From Ignelater luminosus (Eukaryota; Arthropoda; Insecta; Coleoptera; Elateridae), in contig VTPC01000993.1 in NCBI GenBank assembly GCA_011009095.1, positions 1 to 64,000 of the forward strand: a stretch of 64,000 nt of DNA, written 5' to 3'. The notes under the pieces are model-generated. The model was not told where the DNA came from and ran no database searches. It was given only the letters and a program-made list of their open reading frames with translations. Numbering within the stretch: position 1 is the stretch's first letter; every line of letters begins with the position of its first letter. The position numbers and the translations under genes were made by a program. Below, one piece after another: positions 23,621 to 34,295 of this stretch.

Positions 23621-26600
23621 AAAAAAAAAGAAAGAAATTGAGATTTAACTATAGTAGGCCATGAAGTTTCCAAATATTAATTTGCAAACAAATAAGTGAA
23701 AATTCTAATTAATTTAATTCTAATTAATATTAATGTAAATGTTCAAATAAACCTCCATTCTGCCGTATGCACCTTCTACACCGATTCAAAACTGCTTCAC
23801 AAGACTGTCTTAGCATCAACGGAGTAATTCTGATTACTGCTTCAATGACCGCTTGTTGTAAGGCATTCACTGTTTCGTATTGTCGTCAATAAACTTGAGT
23901 TTTTTAGATAACGCCATACAAAAAAATCAAGAGGCGTAATATCCACCGACCTTGCAGACCATCTTATTGGTCCCCGATTTCCAATCCACTGGTCAGGATA
24001 TTCATTATTTAAAAAGTTAGTAATTATTTGAGCATTGTGTGCAGGTATCTTATCTTGCTGAAAAAACATGTTTTGAAGGGTTGCAAGGGGAAGCTCCATG
24101 AGACGATCTGCTACATTTGTTTGTAAAAGGTCAAGGTATCTTTCAGAATTAAGGTTTTCGTTGAAGAAAAACGGTCCAACGTTGTGACAACCAATTATAC
24201 CTATCCAGACAATAAATCCCCATCTAATCTGCTGTCTCAATCCGCGAACCAATTGTGGATTTGTATCTGCCCAAAAAACGGTATTTTTCCGATTATAAAC
24301 CGCAGTTGGTAAATCGACTTTCGTCTGACCATAAAACTTTCATAGAAAAGTTTGGATCAGATTTTGACTTCTTCTGTACCACTGACAAAATTCTGGGTAT
24401 CTATTCCGATACATTTCTGCAGCCGTTTTCTTGTTCTTCCGACAGAGAATAAAACATTTCAACATGTCATATTTTTCACGATGTGATAAACGTACTATTT
24501 AACACGATAGTTATTTGTTCACACAGAAATTATACATAGACACCACGAAACTGACAATAACAAGTATTTGAGTGGTACAAACTGCAATTGTTTTATAAGA
24601 ATATCAAAAAAATGAAGCTCACTTTAATTAGAACTTTCACTCATTTGTTTGCAAATTATTATTTAGAAACCTCAAGGCCTACTACGGTTAAATCTTAATT
24701 TTGTATTTTCTTGTACTTTTTCAAATTTAAGTATAGTCATATTGTACATAGTTGAAAAGCTCTTTTTATGACGATTTCAAAAATGTAAAAATGCAATATA
24801 GCGCCTATAAGAAAAACAAAAGTTGGACACGAGTACGTGAAATCTAGAAGGCCTAGCATTTTTTTGAAGTGGTTTTTAAAATCTTCATTAGCCGCTATTT
24901 CGTTTCTGAAATTATTCTTCATTTATCTATAATAACAAATAAATAAATCAGGATTTTAGAAAATGAACTTTTTTGGTTTTCACCCTGTATCTTTGAAACG
25001 GGGCAGATAATTGTCAATGTATATGAAGCGTATAATCTCTCATACGAGTTCGGCAGAAATAATGGACCCAGCATTAAGTAGATTTAATCTCAATTTTAAA
25101 GGCTGGACTACCAAACAGTGTAATTACATGGGTTGTTAGAAAATTTAGGGATAAAGAGTTATTCAAGGTGGGAAGGTTTCAAATGGAAGCCCTGTATGTA
25201 TTTTAATATGTAGTTAAAAATGTAGTAATCCGTTTCGGTTTATTTGACGACATTGTAGACTTTTGGATAACAATTTATTCTCAATCAAACATTTTTCCCA
25301 ACTTCCATTCAATGGACCTATAACTTTGTGTTTTATGTGTTTCATTTATTCTATAGGCTAGGGAAATTATCGAAAAAAACGAACCTAGAGCGAAACAATT
25401 AGAGAAAAGCTGGAAATCGTTTTAATGACGTTTATGTACATTAGAAAAAGAGAAAATATGTTTTGCTCATCTTTTCCAACGCCGCGCCGGTTGAGGTAGG
25501 GTGTTGAAAAACCGGAAGAAGTCTGGGACTCTTTCAGTTTTCTAGAAATACAGCTAAAACTGCACTAGTAGTGAAAAATTTCACTAGGATAATGTTATAG
25601 AGCATGAAAGTCTGTGTCGATTGAGTACCCAATTGTTATATTTTGATCATCAGATATAGAAAAAAAATCAGGACGAAAATTGCCTATTTTTATCAAAAAC
25701 TCCTCTTTTGTACTTGGAGTGACCTAAATTTTGTAATAACTTAATGAAAAATTAAAATACAAAAAAATTGGTCTAAATAATAGTTGTAAAGCTTTTAACA
25801 AAGTACCAACATTTTCAAAATTGGTTATGTACAGCTCTTTATCGGTGGCGTTTTAGCCAACAAGGTCGACAGCTGCTAAACTATGCTACACATGTGTTGA
25901 TTATTAATTATTATTGATTTATTTCAATCGCAGACAATGTCAGCTGCTCAGAGACAACTAAGTATCTATCAACCACATTAGTCAAATAATAATTTATGAT
26001 TAATTAATTATTAATAATTTGAGGACATAAGAAAATATATTTGCAGAAAAACTTATTCATTTAGAACATTAATTAGACAAAAAGAGACAGTGTGCTGAAC
26101 TCATAATCAATAGGTGTGAAACTCAAGTAGGCAATAGGTATAGTATAACAATTTGCGTTTTATGAAGATAATACTAAATTAAATACAAAATCAACTTAAC
26201 AAGAAGACATTTTTACAGAACTCACTTAAAGAATGAAAATTCCATCATATGCTTTTTTTAACATGTTTGGTTTGGTTTGATCTTTTTCAGGGAAATTTCA
26301 CAAGATACTTCCTCGTCTGTTTCTTCCTCTTCAACAACTTCATCACTTTTTTAAATTGCCAATATTTTTCTGCTTCATCATCTATTGGGACATAGTTCGT
26401 GACCAGTGTGTCATCAGTTGGGGAGTTTTTGCATGACTGGCCCTTACACCTTTGCAGACGTTTGTATATTTCATACATTGTTCTTGCAGGTACAACCCCC
26501 ATAGCATTCTTTTGTGCACCTGCAGAACATAGCATTAATAAGTTCTTCTGGTGCTGAGGCTTTATCAGTAGTCAATAGGAGCATGCCGTGTTTCGTGGTC

Positions 26601-27459
26601 TTCTAACCCCAAATTAGAGGATTCAGAATGTTACCTTAAAACACATGGTGGGCTTAACTGTAGATGCGTCGTTGGCAATTAAAAACTTCATAACAAATCC
26701 CTTCTAGACCTTTGATCAACAAGCATGGCGCACCTCAATTTTTCATACTTGGACCGTTACCATAATCAAAATTACTTTCTAATGTTTTTAAGACTTATTA
26801 CGTCAGTATTTTTAAAAATAAATACAATAAAAAATATGCATATTCTAAATATACTGTCAATTTTCGCGCCTATTTAATTATGTGAAATTAGTCGTTCTCT
26901 TATGTGGTCATAAATCTGTTTTAGATTCAATTACACGATTATCGAATATTAACTCTTTTAATGGAAATATTAGATACAAGTCTCTTTTCTTTAGTAATTT
27001 GTTATGGTGGACAACAGATGACGAATGAAAGTTTAAAGGTAGCTGAAGCTGCCTATGCAGTAAATTTTGTAGAAAGCGACTTGAAGCTACAAAGATATTT
27101 AACTATGATAATTGGGAGGAGTCAAAAACCGTTGATAATCAAAGCCGGAAAATTTATTGAAACGTCTATAATTACATTTGCTTGGGTAAGACTTATAAAA
27201 CTGAATATTTCAGAAATGTGTGTCGCCAGAGGCAAAGCAACTTGCACCTATTAAAATTAGAAAACAAGCTTATCGAACGTACATTCCCTAAGCTGACTTT
27301 ATGAAACTAATAATTAATAAGTAGCGTCACGTATTTCGGAAATTCCATGTATACTAAATAAACTGTATTCATTAACTGTAAAATAATTTTTCTTTTTCGT
27401 CATAGATTGTACGTACAGCATATTCAGCATGTATGGTCTTGCGTCGAGTAAAAGCTTAG
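13915..27459 (+). CDS. Odorant receptor copy B, complete six-exon gene
   Basis: Exons are 13915-14122, 19480-19634, 20114-20431, 21388-21612, 26925-27185 and 27406-27459. All have GT-AG borders, and the joined frame is open for 406 residues, a normal length for an insect 7tm_6 odorant receptor (ligand-tuned subunit that works with Orco in olfactory neurons). Approximate membrane segments are TM1 28-50, TM2 55-77, TM3 122-144, TM4 175-203, TM5 279-298, TM6 312-330 and TM7 382-401. The C-terminal signature VAEAAYAVNF...GRSQKPLIIKAGKF lies at residues 341-378. The start ATG is shared with copy C, while the leader differs by a frame-changing indel, which supports this start. Introns of 5.4 and 5.3 kb hold mobile elements. 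The ligand cannot be inferred. Confidence 0.88.
14501..15870. mobile_element. Fold-back element with near-identical arms in intron 1 of copy B
   Basis: About 14610-14940 and 15520-15870 are long inverted copies of each other, sharing the TGCATTTTCCTCTGTAGAAA-type block and the GGGTCGCTGA..ACGAATCC block. Between them the GGTCGCTGA..ACGAATCC unit repeats two or three more times at roughly 150-bp spacing. A 70-bp direct repeat starting GCATGTACGCGTGTCAAA lies at about 14501 and 15248. Reading frames inside are mirror images from the two arms, not genes. The paralogous intron of copy C lacks this insertion. No transposase was found, so it is probably non-autonomous. Confidence 0.65.
15950..17770. 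repeat. Intron 1 sequence shared between copies B and C
   Basis: From about 16260 this non-coding stretch aligns with copy C. The block ending near 16450 matches 37620-37800, and 16940-17600 matches 46660-46860 plus 49015-49480. It has no gene of its own. It serves as the empty site for the LTR inserted at 46860 in copy C. Confidence 0.65.
17776..19250. mobile_element. TIR element made of inverted satellite-like arrays
   Basis: The ends are CAGGGTCGCCAAAAAGTATG at the left and, inverted, CAGGGCCGCTAAAAAAAATG at the right. Inside, a unit containing ACTCGCTACCCC..AAAACGGTAAG, CCATGTTTTGCGAAG and TATATGAC..CATAT-type segments occurs at least twice in each orientation. No coding region was found. 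Copy C lacks it between 49,900 and 49,950, where flanks continue directly, so the ends are supported by an empty site. It is probably a non-autonomous Tc1/mariner-like or similar element. Confidence 0.7.
19480..19634 (+). CDS. Or copy B exon 2
   Basis: Acceptor TTTTAG at 19474-19479 and donor GTAAGT at 19635. It completes the split codon and encodes ASMIMVTYLNRIKLGKLLNK and a basic loop ending SYKNKQ, the end of TM2 and the following loop. The 155-nt length is identical in copy C. Confidence 0.86.
19696..20008. mobile_element. MITE with perfect 24-bp TIRs in intron 2 of copy B
   Basis: Positions 19696-19719 begin CGTTCACGATGTTTATGGGT, and the exact reverse complement of all 24 bases lies at 19985-20008. 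The 313-bp interior has no convincing coding region. Perfect ends suggest a recent insertion. The target duplication is unclear. Intron 2 of copy C lacks it. Confidence 0.75.
20114..20431 (+). CDS. Or copy B exon 3 (TM3 and TM4)
   Basis: The acceptor is TTTTTGCAG. The 106 codons encode hydrophobic YLVIMVGIIICYSVSVAYTV (TM3), a loop with QDWILAFGPITVLN, and TM4 around FCQIILILAAMLAF. It ends MMMK before GTAAATA. Confidence 0.88.
21388..21612 (+). CDS. Or copy B exon 4 (TM5)
   Basis: I start the exon after ATGTTTCAG at 21387, giving DSQLYGESAHTQGDKIDVSQ, the helix ELHSIVRYHLSIIEI and TM5, with donor GTAAGT at 21613. An alternative acceptor (TATAG at 21268) would add 40 codons in copy C but meets a one-base deletion and stop in copy B. 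The short form gives the usual receptor length. Confidence 0.82.
21833..22586. repeat. TACAGGGTG-ended repeat in intron 4 of copy B
   Basis: The left end reads TACAGAGTGATCATTTTAAA and the right end reads ACACCCTGTA, so the termini are inverted. A segment with CCTTGAATAAC..TTTAATTAG is repeated at 22605-22720 in direct orientation and near 25150 inverted, showing two or more nested or adjacent elements of one family. No transposase was seen within it. Confidence 0.5.
23574..23619. repeat. TA dinucleotide microsatellite
   Basis: An uninterrupted run of about 22 TA units lies inside the left inverted repeat of the surrounding element. It is absent from the right arm, so it expanded after insertion. 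Confidence 0.9.
23730..24480 (-). pseudogene. Mariner-like transposase, frameshifted
   Basis: Joined frames give VLWSDESRF (first catalytic Asp region), TVFWADTNPQLVRGLRQQIR, the second motif FFQQDKIPAHNAQII, then WIGNRGPIRWSARSVDITPL and a C-terminal RRCIRQNGGLFEHLH stop at 23730. This is the FQQDGAPPH...GPIRWP-RSPDLTPLDFF pattern of mariner-like transposases common in insects. Frameshifts occur near 24310 and 23870, and part of the N-terminal DNA-binding region is missing, so it is inactive. Confidence 0.75.
25196..26286. other. Intron 4 remainder of copy B, no gene recognised
   Basis: The segment around 25225-25350 aligns with 54730-54850 of copy C and is ancestral intron. The rest is AT-rich and I could not assign it. 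Confidence 0.45.
26287..26535 (-). CDS. Unrecognised ORF, possible element remnant
   Basis: An 82-codon frame reads in part NAMGVVPARTMYEIYKRLQR, CKGQSCKNSPTDD and a basic tail LLKRKKQTRKYL. Composition is protein-like (mixed polar residues, two cysteines, basic end), unlike most chance ORFs here. I do not recognise the family. It lies inside intron 4 of copy B on the opposite strand, next to the LINE relic, so a transposon fragment is more likely than a host gene. Confidence 0.25.
   Translation of the reverse strand: MLCSAGAQKNAMGVVPARTMYEIYKRLQRCKGQSCKNSPTDDTLVTNYVPIDDEAEKYWQFKKVMKLLKRKKQTRKYLVKFP
26625..26800 (+). pseudogene. LINE reverse transcriptase relic beside Or copy B
   Basis: This is the truncated counterpart of 4215-4400, sharing TTAAAACACATGG, a GGCAATTAAAAACTTC-type segment and a TTTTTCATACTTGGACCGTT-type segment. 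The 5' half present in copies A and C is missing here. It is non-coding now. Confidence 0.6.
26925..27185 (+). CDS. Or copy B exon 5 (TM6 to TM7)
   Basis: Acceptor TTTTAG, donor GTAAGA at 27186. It encodes the loop IQLHDYRILTLLM, TM6 FSLVICYGGQQM and the conserved GRSQKPLIIKAGKFIETS block. Confidence 0.9.
27406..27459 (+). CDS. Or copy B last exon
   Basis: Acceptor CATAG; 17 codons IVRTAYSACMVLRRVKA and TAG complete TM7. The preceding intron is 220 bp. Confidence 0.88.
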   Translation: MVRTAYSACMVLRRVKA

Positions 27460-27745
27460 TTTAAGTTACTATCATTAAAAGTTATTTCTACGCACCGTAG
27501 CAAATTACGTCACGTCAGTCGTTTCCTAAATTACCACTTACTATTGCTTGTTCATAACTCTAATTTTAAGCAAACACTGTAAATTGTTTTAAAATTAAAA
27601 GATAATGCATAATTGTGTCTGGTTTAAAGTTATAAATGTAACAGCCTTTACCTACATCGTCAGCTCATGTCAAGCACATGAATTCAGACTGTCGAGACTG
27701 AAGTAAACCTGCCATGCTTTGACTGCTGTGGTTTATTAAATACCG
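27460..27745. repeat. Duplicated 3' flank of the receptor unit (copy B)
   Basis: Aligned to 5090-5380 and 58104-58385; see the copy A entry for landmarks. Confidence 0.7.
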
Positions 27746-30399
27746 ATTTATTCATATTAATTCATAATTTAAAAATTTGTTAGAAAAATTCAGTAATTAG
27801 CGAATGTTTCTTAATAAGTTATCTATGCTTGTAAATAACAATATATCGTTTTATTATTTTCAATCTTTTCTTTTGTTAATATGTTATTCCTTTTTAGAAA
27901 TTAAGTTTAACGCGTTTCTAAAACATAAAAGCTCCTTGGTTTAAGGCCCCCTGACAGCGTCTAGGTTTATGGATTGGGACCGTTAAATTTCTCTAGAATT
28001 CGTTTATAAGAATGTTTTCTTAATATGAAATTAGAGATGGATTAGTGCTCGATATAGAATCAAATTACCTCTAAATTTATATTTTCCAGAGTTCATTATT
28101 ACGATTCAGAGAATTTTATAGTCTTATCTTTTGGTTTTATTACTATTAAAACTATAAATCTGTCACCTTGTCTAGCATAGACAAGATTTATATTTGATAT
28201 AATTGCCGAATTCAACGTCTAGTGTTCTCGCTAAATCACACCCTTCTTGTATTATTTTATTAGTTGTCCTATCACCCGATATGTTGATCAATCAATTATC
28301 TCTTAGTTTCATCTTCTTGGGGAGTTGGAAGTTACCTTTTTCACTTCACCCAGCAAACACAATTATATCGTAGCGATATCAGTGCGAGTTTATCTGTGTA
28401 CGAACTTGTTTAATGTTACATAGTACACTGCGCACATGTGCGTTATGTATAACGCGTAATGTCAGAAATACAGTAAGAGTTGCAGTACATCGCGATTACG
28501 TACCGATTGTTACATGCCGACGACATCCATCGTGCTTCAGACTAGGTATATGCTTGTTGGTACATCGTCATAATTTTACGTGAATACATCGCTCTAATGT
28601 CTACGTTTCGATGTAGACTATGTAATATGCTAAATTACGTATTCGTTACGTCTACATTGTAACATTGTTAACACGTAACAAAGAGTATGCCCATTAATTA
28701 ATTAAAGTCTGGTGTTTCTACCTCTTTGGAAATTTATCGTCCACGTTACCCAAAACATTTTTCCAAGCTTCCGACCAATTTATTCTAGTCTGTAGAGGTT
28801 GCAGAAAGACCAAAATAAATTAGTCAAAAGTTAATACAACGTATTGACCTTGCCCAAGTAAGGAAAGTCTCAAGTTATCTGACCGATAAATTTATAAGAA
28901 GGTGGAAAAACTAGGCCTTAATCTAGGTGGTGCAAAAATTTCAAAATCTCTTAAATCATTCAAATTTTGTTATCAAATAGACCTGTAGTTTAGGAATACT
29001 GCCATTCCGTTTTTAAACAAAAGTAAAAATTTAGAATTAAAGTTAAGAAAAGATCAAGGACATACATTGCAAAACGAATAGCCTAGTAATATAACTAATT
29101 TGAATGATATTACACAACATTTTATTTTTGAAGGAAAATGTATTAAAAGTATTACTTGTAATAAAAGTTTATTAAATTTTTTTAAAACAGAAAACAATTC
29201 CAAAACACATTAATTTGTTTTTGTCTTCTCGTCCCATTTTAATCTCTGTGCAGCATGGGGTCGTCCCTCGGAACAACACTGCTTAATTTCTGAAAAACAA
29301 AACAATTTATATATGCGAGCTATAAATATTACGATAAAAAGAATACCTTTGTCCGATATTCATCGTCTTGGTTCCAGCCATTCGGAGATTTCCACGTTGA
29401 CGCAATCACAAATAACCACGAATAACAGCAAATTCGTTGGTCAGAACATTTTTTTAAATTCTGGAAGTCTTGCCTTTATAGCCAACTCCACCGATCTTCA
29501 TAAAAAGAGTTTCTAGGAAAAAAAAGGAAACGAATGAACAAAAATAATTATGGGTAACAAACAAACCCGCATGTTCTTTATTTAATTTTCTAATTCTCCA
29601 AAACTTTCTTTTGTATCTATCGACAGCATTTGCTCTACCTCTGATCTTTGATTGATTGATTAATCGTAATATCAGAATTTAAAATTTTAGTATCTCTAAA
29701 ATTACTTGTCATTGATACTATTATTACTAGTCATAGTTTCTTTCATAGTAGTACTGTTTTCAATTTTGTCAAAGATTTTATTATGGTTGAAATTTTTATT
29801 ATTGAATAATTGTAATTTATGTTTCGCTTTTATAATATTTTTGTACTGCCCTAATCTACGGTACTTTTGTCTAGTTGATAAAGTACTAAAACGTTTTTAC
29901 TTTATTCTTTTAGACATTTTGCTTACAGTAAATTGTTATCCTTAAAAATACAAGAATCAGTACAAATACTGCATATTACTAATTTAAACGTACCTATTAA
30001 CCACACTAAACCAGACAAATTTGCACAATAACTGCAGAACACTGGAATAAATTTACTCGAACCGAACGAAGGCAGGGAACCAAATCAGTGGTGTTCTTTG
30101 AAGCATTTACTGTTGAGATGCAGACGGGCTAAATACTTTTATTACATTCTTAGAAAGGACCATGTCCTTCTCTTTCTCATTTGTAAAGTAAACACAAAAT
30201 TTTTCTAATAACGTCTAAGAAGGAAGTCATAAATTTTGTTTAAAACCCCTTTCACATTGACAGGTGGATCAGGCAAACTTTAAAATAACGGGGTATTATT
30301 CACTATTATTTGAATTGTGCACTTTCTTCATACCTGACTTTAAATAAGGAAATATTGATTTTTACCGCTTTACTGCTTGTTTATAAGGCGTTCAATATA

Positions 30400-31689
30400 C
30401 GAGGGCTGTTTGACGGAAGTGTGACATTTCAATAAAGAACAGGTCTACCCTAGATTTTTTTTATTATTTTTCAACATAGTTCCCTTCAAGTGCTACACAC
30501 TTAGTCCAACGACTTTCCAATTTCTTTAAGCCTTCTGAGAAATGTTCTTTTGGCAACTCGTCAAAATAGGCCTGCGTTGCAGCAATAACCTCTTCATTTG
30601 ATGCGAATTTTTTTCCTGCGAGAGATTTTTTCAAATTCGGAAATAAAAAAAGTCTCTTGGGGCCAGATCCGGTGAGTATGGTGGATGGGGAAGCAGTTCG
30701 TAGCGTAATTGTACCAATTTAGCGGTTGCAATTGCAGATGAATGAGATGGGGCGTTGTCGTAATGAAAGAGCACTTTCTTACGTGCCAAATATGGGCGTT
30801 TTTTCTTTAAGATAACATCAAAACGGGTCAATAAATCAGCATAATATTGGCCAGTTATTGTTTTACCCCTTTCCAAATAGTCAATATGGATTATGCCTTT
30901 AGAATCCCAAAAAATAGTCGCCATGACCTTATTAGCCGAGTGACCAATTTTAGTCTTCTTTGGTGCACGTTCGTCTGGTGATATCCATTGTTTCACTGTT
31001 CCTTTGTCTCAGGGGTATGGTGGTGGATCCAGGTTTCGTCAACAGTCACATATCGGCGAAAAAACTCAACTGGATTACGTTGTAACATGACCAAACATTG
31101 ATTTGAAGGTTGAACACGAATTCTCATTTGGTCCACTGTGAGTAATCGCGGCACCCATCTTGCCGATACCTTTTTAATATACAAATGTTCGTGTAAAATA
31201 TTATGCACCCGTTCGATTGAGATGCCAACAGCATCAACTATCTCGCGCACTTTCAAACGTCGATCAGCCATTACCATATTATGGATTTTGTCAACGATTT
31301 CCTTAGTAGTGACAGTTTGTAAGGGCCCGGGGCGTTCACCATCGTCAGTGCTCATACGGCCAGTTTTAAATGAATTAAACCACTTGGAAACCATTCCATG
31401 CGATGGAGCAGATTCACCGTAATATTTCCGTAATTTCTCCTCAGTTTCTTTCACTGTTTTCCTCGTAAAAAATAATATTTAATTAAAACACGAAATTCAC
31501 GTTTTTCCATATTTACAAAATAGCACAAACTTGATTGATTTCTATGACTGCCAAATGTATACTATTTCACAGATTGACATGAAATTTGGAGGTTAAGCCT
31601 CTAAAAGACTGACGTATATGCTAATGTTTTCGATTTACCGATATCAGCGCCATCTAGCGGAAAGTCACGCTTCCGTCAAACAGCCCTCG
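30400..31689 (-). mobile_element. Mariner element (1.29 kb)
   Basis: TIRs CGAGGGCTGTTTGACGGAAG at the left and the same inverted at the right (one mismatch in 26) are flanked by TA at 30398-30399 and 31690-31691. Size, TIR length and TA duplication are all standard for mariner. It carries a decayed transposase on the minus strand. Confidence 0.92.
30464..31510 (-). pseudogene. Mariner transposase, frameshifted
   Basis: The start is ATG at 31510 (MEKREFRVLIKYYFLRGK). The frame then shifts near 31455 to a helix-turn-helix region (ESAPSHGMVSKWFNSFKTGR), DETWIHHHTPE (first Asp), a shift near 30995, FHYDNAPSHS (second Asp), PYSPDLAPRDFF (third Asp, DD34D), a shift near 30640 and the end NYVEK at 30464. 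Three frameshifts make it non-functional, although all three catalytic aspartates survive. Confidence 0.88.
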
Positions 31690-32552
31690 TATGTTGTAAA
31701 GTTTCACTTCGGAATAAGTACATTGTATAAAAATTTATTATTATTTATCATCTTGGAATGGTCCCTACCTGGTCAGGTGCTTTTGTGCAGGACACAATCT
31801 GTAAAAGATCCACTTCACATTGTGATTTTCATATAGAAAATACTATAGTTACAAACATATTGCTGTGGTTTTTGGCCATACAGCAATATCAAGTATAATT
31901 TTAAAGATCGAAATTGCCCAAAAAATTATGGAAATGAGAAGTTATTTTTATGTTAATTTTGTTTATCATTGTATATTTTAAGACTTAATTTATCTTAGAA
32001 TTCAACACTATTTTAATATCATCTATATTATTTTATGCCTTAAACATGTAAAAAAAAGTATAAGAGATTTAATTGCAAAAATTAAAAATGACTTTAGATT
32101 AGTATTTTTGTAAGTGAGGATTCCTGAAGGAAAGAACTTTAAAAAGTCTGGATTGCGGTTGCTGTGGAATTTTAGTCATGTCTGAGATTATATTCTACAA
32201 TAAATTTTCACAGATGTCAGTATAATTTTCTTATGAAATTATAACCTTATAAGAAACGTCATTATGAAAAAATTGAATGTAGAATATAAAAATATAATTA
32301 TTTCAGACATGTATAAGAAGATTATTTACCAAGAATTAGCGCATAAAGATTTGAAAACGTAACGTCAGTTGGGCGACCAGTGTTCTAAATAGTTAAGATC
32401 TTCTATAAATCAAGTATATGTAAAACTAGCATTATTGTTGCGTCATTAACATTTATCGTATAAGTATATGCAGAAGTATGTAACAAATACAGCGTATACC
32501 CTATATCTACCAGATGTGATTGCAATTACGCCTTTAGAATGTCATAGCATCG

Positions 32553-32750
32553 TCTACCTGATGTATTCGAAATTACGCGTTGCCGACGTAGTTTGAGTAA
32601 TTCTTTGCGATGTCGTAGTCTTGACGTCCCAGCTACCCTTTATACCTGATATCTACCTGATGTGATTGAAATTACGCGCTGGCGATGTAGCTTGAGTACT
32701 CCTTTGCGATGTCATAGTATTGACGTACCAGCTACATTGATAAGATGTAA
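32553..32750. repeat. Tandem 99-bp repeat (two units)
   Basis: Units start TCTACCTGATGT at 32553 and 32652 and share AAATTACGCG, TTTGCGATGTC and TTGACGT.CCAGCTAC. A partial earlier unit starts at about 32506. It lies at the right end of the candidate TIR element. Confidence 0.75.
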
Positions 32751-33404
32751 TCGAGAGATGTAGTGCTCGTTTTTTCGTTGGTATGTACCTGTTACATTAA
32801 TGTCACACCTGTGTTTACTGGGTAGCACTCAACAGAGTTTATCTACCGCTACCGAAGCAGATTGTGTCTGTGAAATATCTGAACATGGAAATAAATTTCG
32901 CAAACTATCGAGAAATAGTCAGGTATTGGACTAGTTTCTGCTAAAGTGAAGTTAACCCGAGTGAAAATATCGCGAATGAATTCTGTCTTCGTTAAACAAT
33001 TAATAGACATTTCCCCGGGATATTCCGGATGCGTCTTTATCGTACCCTACCGCGAGAATCATCGCCAGCAGGCTGCAATTGCCAAATATTTTCAGAGTGA
33101 ACTCTCAAAACTACCATACCGTTATTTCTCTTATAATATCTTAATATTCTTATCAAACTGCCTCGCTCTGTATAGATATTTTGATAGTCAATTAAAATTG
33201 TTCCATCCTTGTAAAGATTTATGTAGCAACTGTAAATTAAATCTTGTGTGAACCAGTGTCACGAGTTCAGTGTATTCTGTGCCAACAACTGGGTTCTTTA
33301 GATTAGTTCCGGTATGGTAAATAAACTTTTTTTAAATCTTTTATGAAACAGCATCGTTGACTCATACAATTTGCCAACCTACATTTGCAATTATTTGCGA
33401 AATA

Positions 33405-33600
33405 TATTTGCATATTATCGTCACGTCACCAACCGCTTGGATAAAAGTGACCCACCATATAGATTACTTAATCACCGCTTTACATTGGTGAAGAACCTCT
33501 GAACATCGTTTCATGGTAGTGAAAACCTCGACGAACCGTTTCGCAGTGGTGAAAGGCCCGTTAATATTGTTTAATTCATAGAAATATATTGTTTGCTGAA
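33405..33600. repeat. Short tandem repeats with TGGTGAA core
   Basis: Three units of about 30 bp follow one another (for example CGTTTCATGGTAGTGAAAAC, then CGTTTCGCAGTGGTGAAAGG). The inverted, diverged counterpart is at 8030-8180 in the A-B spacer, so both spacers carry the same repeat family in opposite orientation. Confidence 0.65.
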
Positions 33601-33952
33601 TTGTAACGCAACTAACTTGTTTCGAATCTTTAATATCTTTTATTAGTTTGTATTTCTATGAACAATATTTATCAGGTCGATGTTTTTCTTTATCCCTCGT
33701 TTATACCAAGTTTTGATAACGAAAAGTTTTATTAGTTAACAATTGTTCTTGTTGGACGATTTATTTATAAAAATTTTGTAATTTACAGTTAATGACAAAA
33801 CACCTGCAGGTGATGAATTCAATTCAATTATGGCTATTATTTATATTTTAATGTTTATGCTTCTTTCATAAATGACCACTGAATTTTATTCTAATATTTG
33901 CGGACGATTCATTGTATGTATGCGTACATTGCTTTTATTTTACTAGCGCCAC

Positions 33953-34295
33953 TAGAATGCAGTACAATCTCCATTTTATTTATTTGCGTATCATTCGAAC
34001 CTGTGGTTCGACCCTGGCTAACATCTCGCCTACTGACCTAGATACGTAGATTAGCTTATTTCGATTTTGTATTGGGTTATGAGCATACTTATTAAGCATT
34101 ACAGGAATCAGCTATCCCGGAGTCCAGTGGTGTCGACATTCTCATATGGACTCATTATCTTAAGTTCAGACTGTAAAAGTAAGTATCTACATAGAATGCA
34201 GTACAATCTCCATTTTATTTATTTGCGTATCATTCGAACCTGTGGTTCGACCCTGGCTAACATCTCTCCTACTGACCTAGATACGTAGATTAGCT
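33953..34295. repeat. Near-identical 104-bp direct repeats
   Basis: Positions 33953-34056 and 34192-34295 are the same sequence with one mismatch seen (TCTCGCC against TCTCTCC), starting TAGAATGCAGTACAATCTCC. They are separated by 135 bp. Such identity in a decayed background implies a recent local duplication. Confidence 0.85.

Larger units (their letters stand above)
23279..24945 (-). mobile_element. Mariner-like element with long terminal inverted repeats
   Basis: Left arm about 23279-23712 and right arm about 24625-24945 are inverted copies, sharing GAAATAGCGGCTAATGA, CTAGGCCTTCTAGATTTCAC and CATTTTTGAAATCGTCATAA. The left arm is interrupted by a TA microsatellite and a short duplication. 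A decayed transposase lies between the arms on the minus strand. The structure sits inside an outer repeat with GGGC-type ends (about 22586 and 25195). The length of the arms, over 250 bp, is far beyond classical mariner ends. Confidence 0.7.
28348..32823. mobile_element. Candidate 4.5-kb TIR element between copies B and C
   Basis: The left end ACCCAGCAAACACA at 28348 matches the inverse of the right end, ACCCAGTAAACACA at 32810-32823 (13 of 14). Subterminal regions at 28380-28680 and 32400-32800 are both rich in short GATGTA/TACATC and TACGT motifs unlike their neighbours, and a 99-bp tandem repeat lies at the right. A mariner (30400-31689) has inserted within. I found no transposase of its own and no clear target duplication, so the ends could be coincidental. 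Confidence 0.45.

Noticed and set aside
31138-31422. 94-codon ORF on the plus strand
   Set aside because: It is the antisense shadow of the mariner transposase reading frame.
33999-34030. GTGGTTCGACCC, similar to a tRNA B box (also at 34240)
   Set aside because: No A box at proper spacing and no acceptor or T stem can be formed. It belongs to the 104-bp direct repeat.
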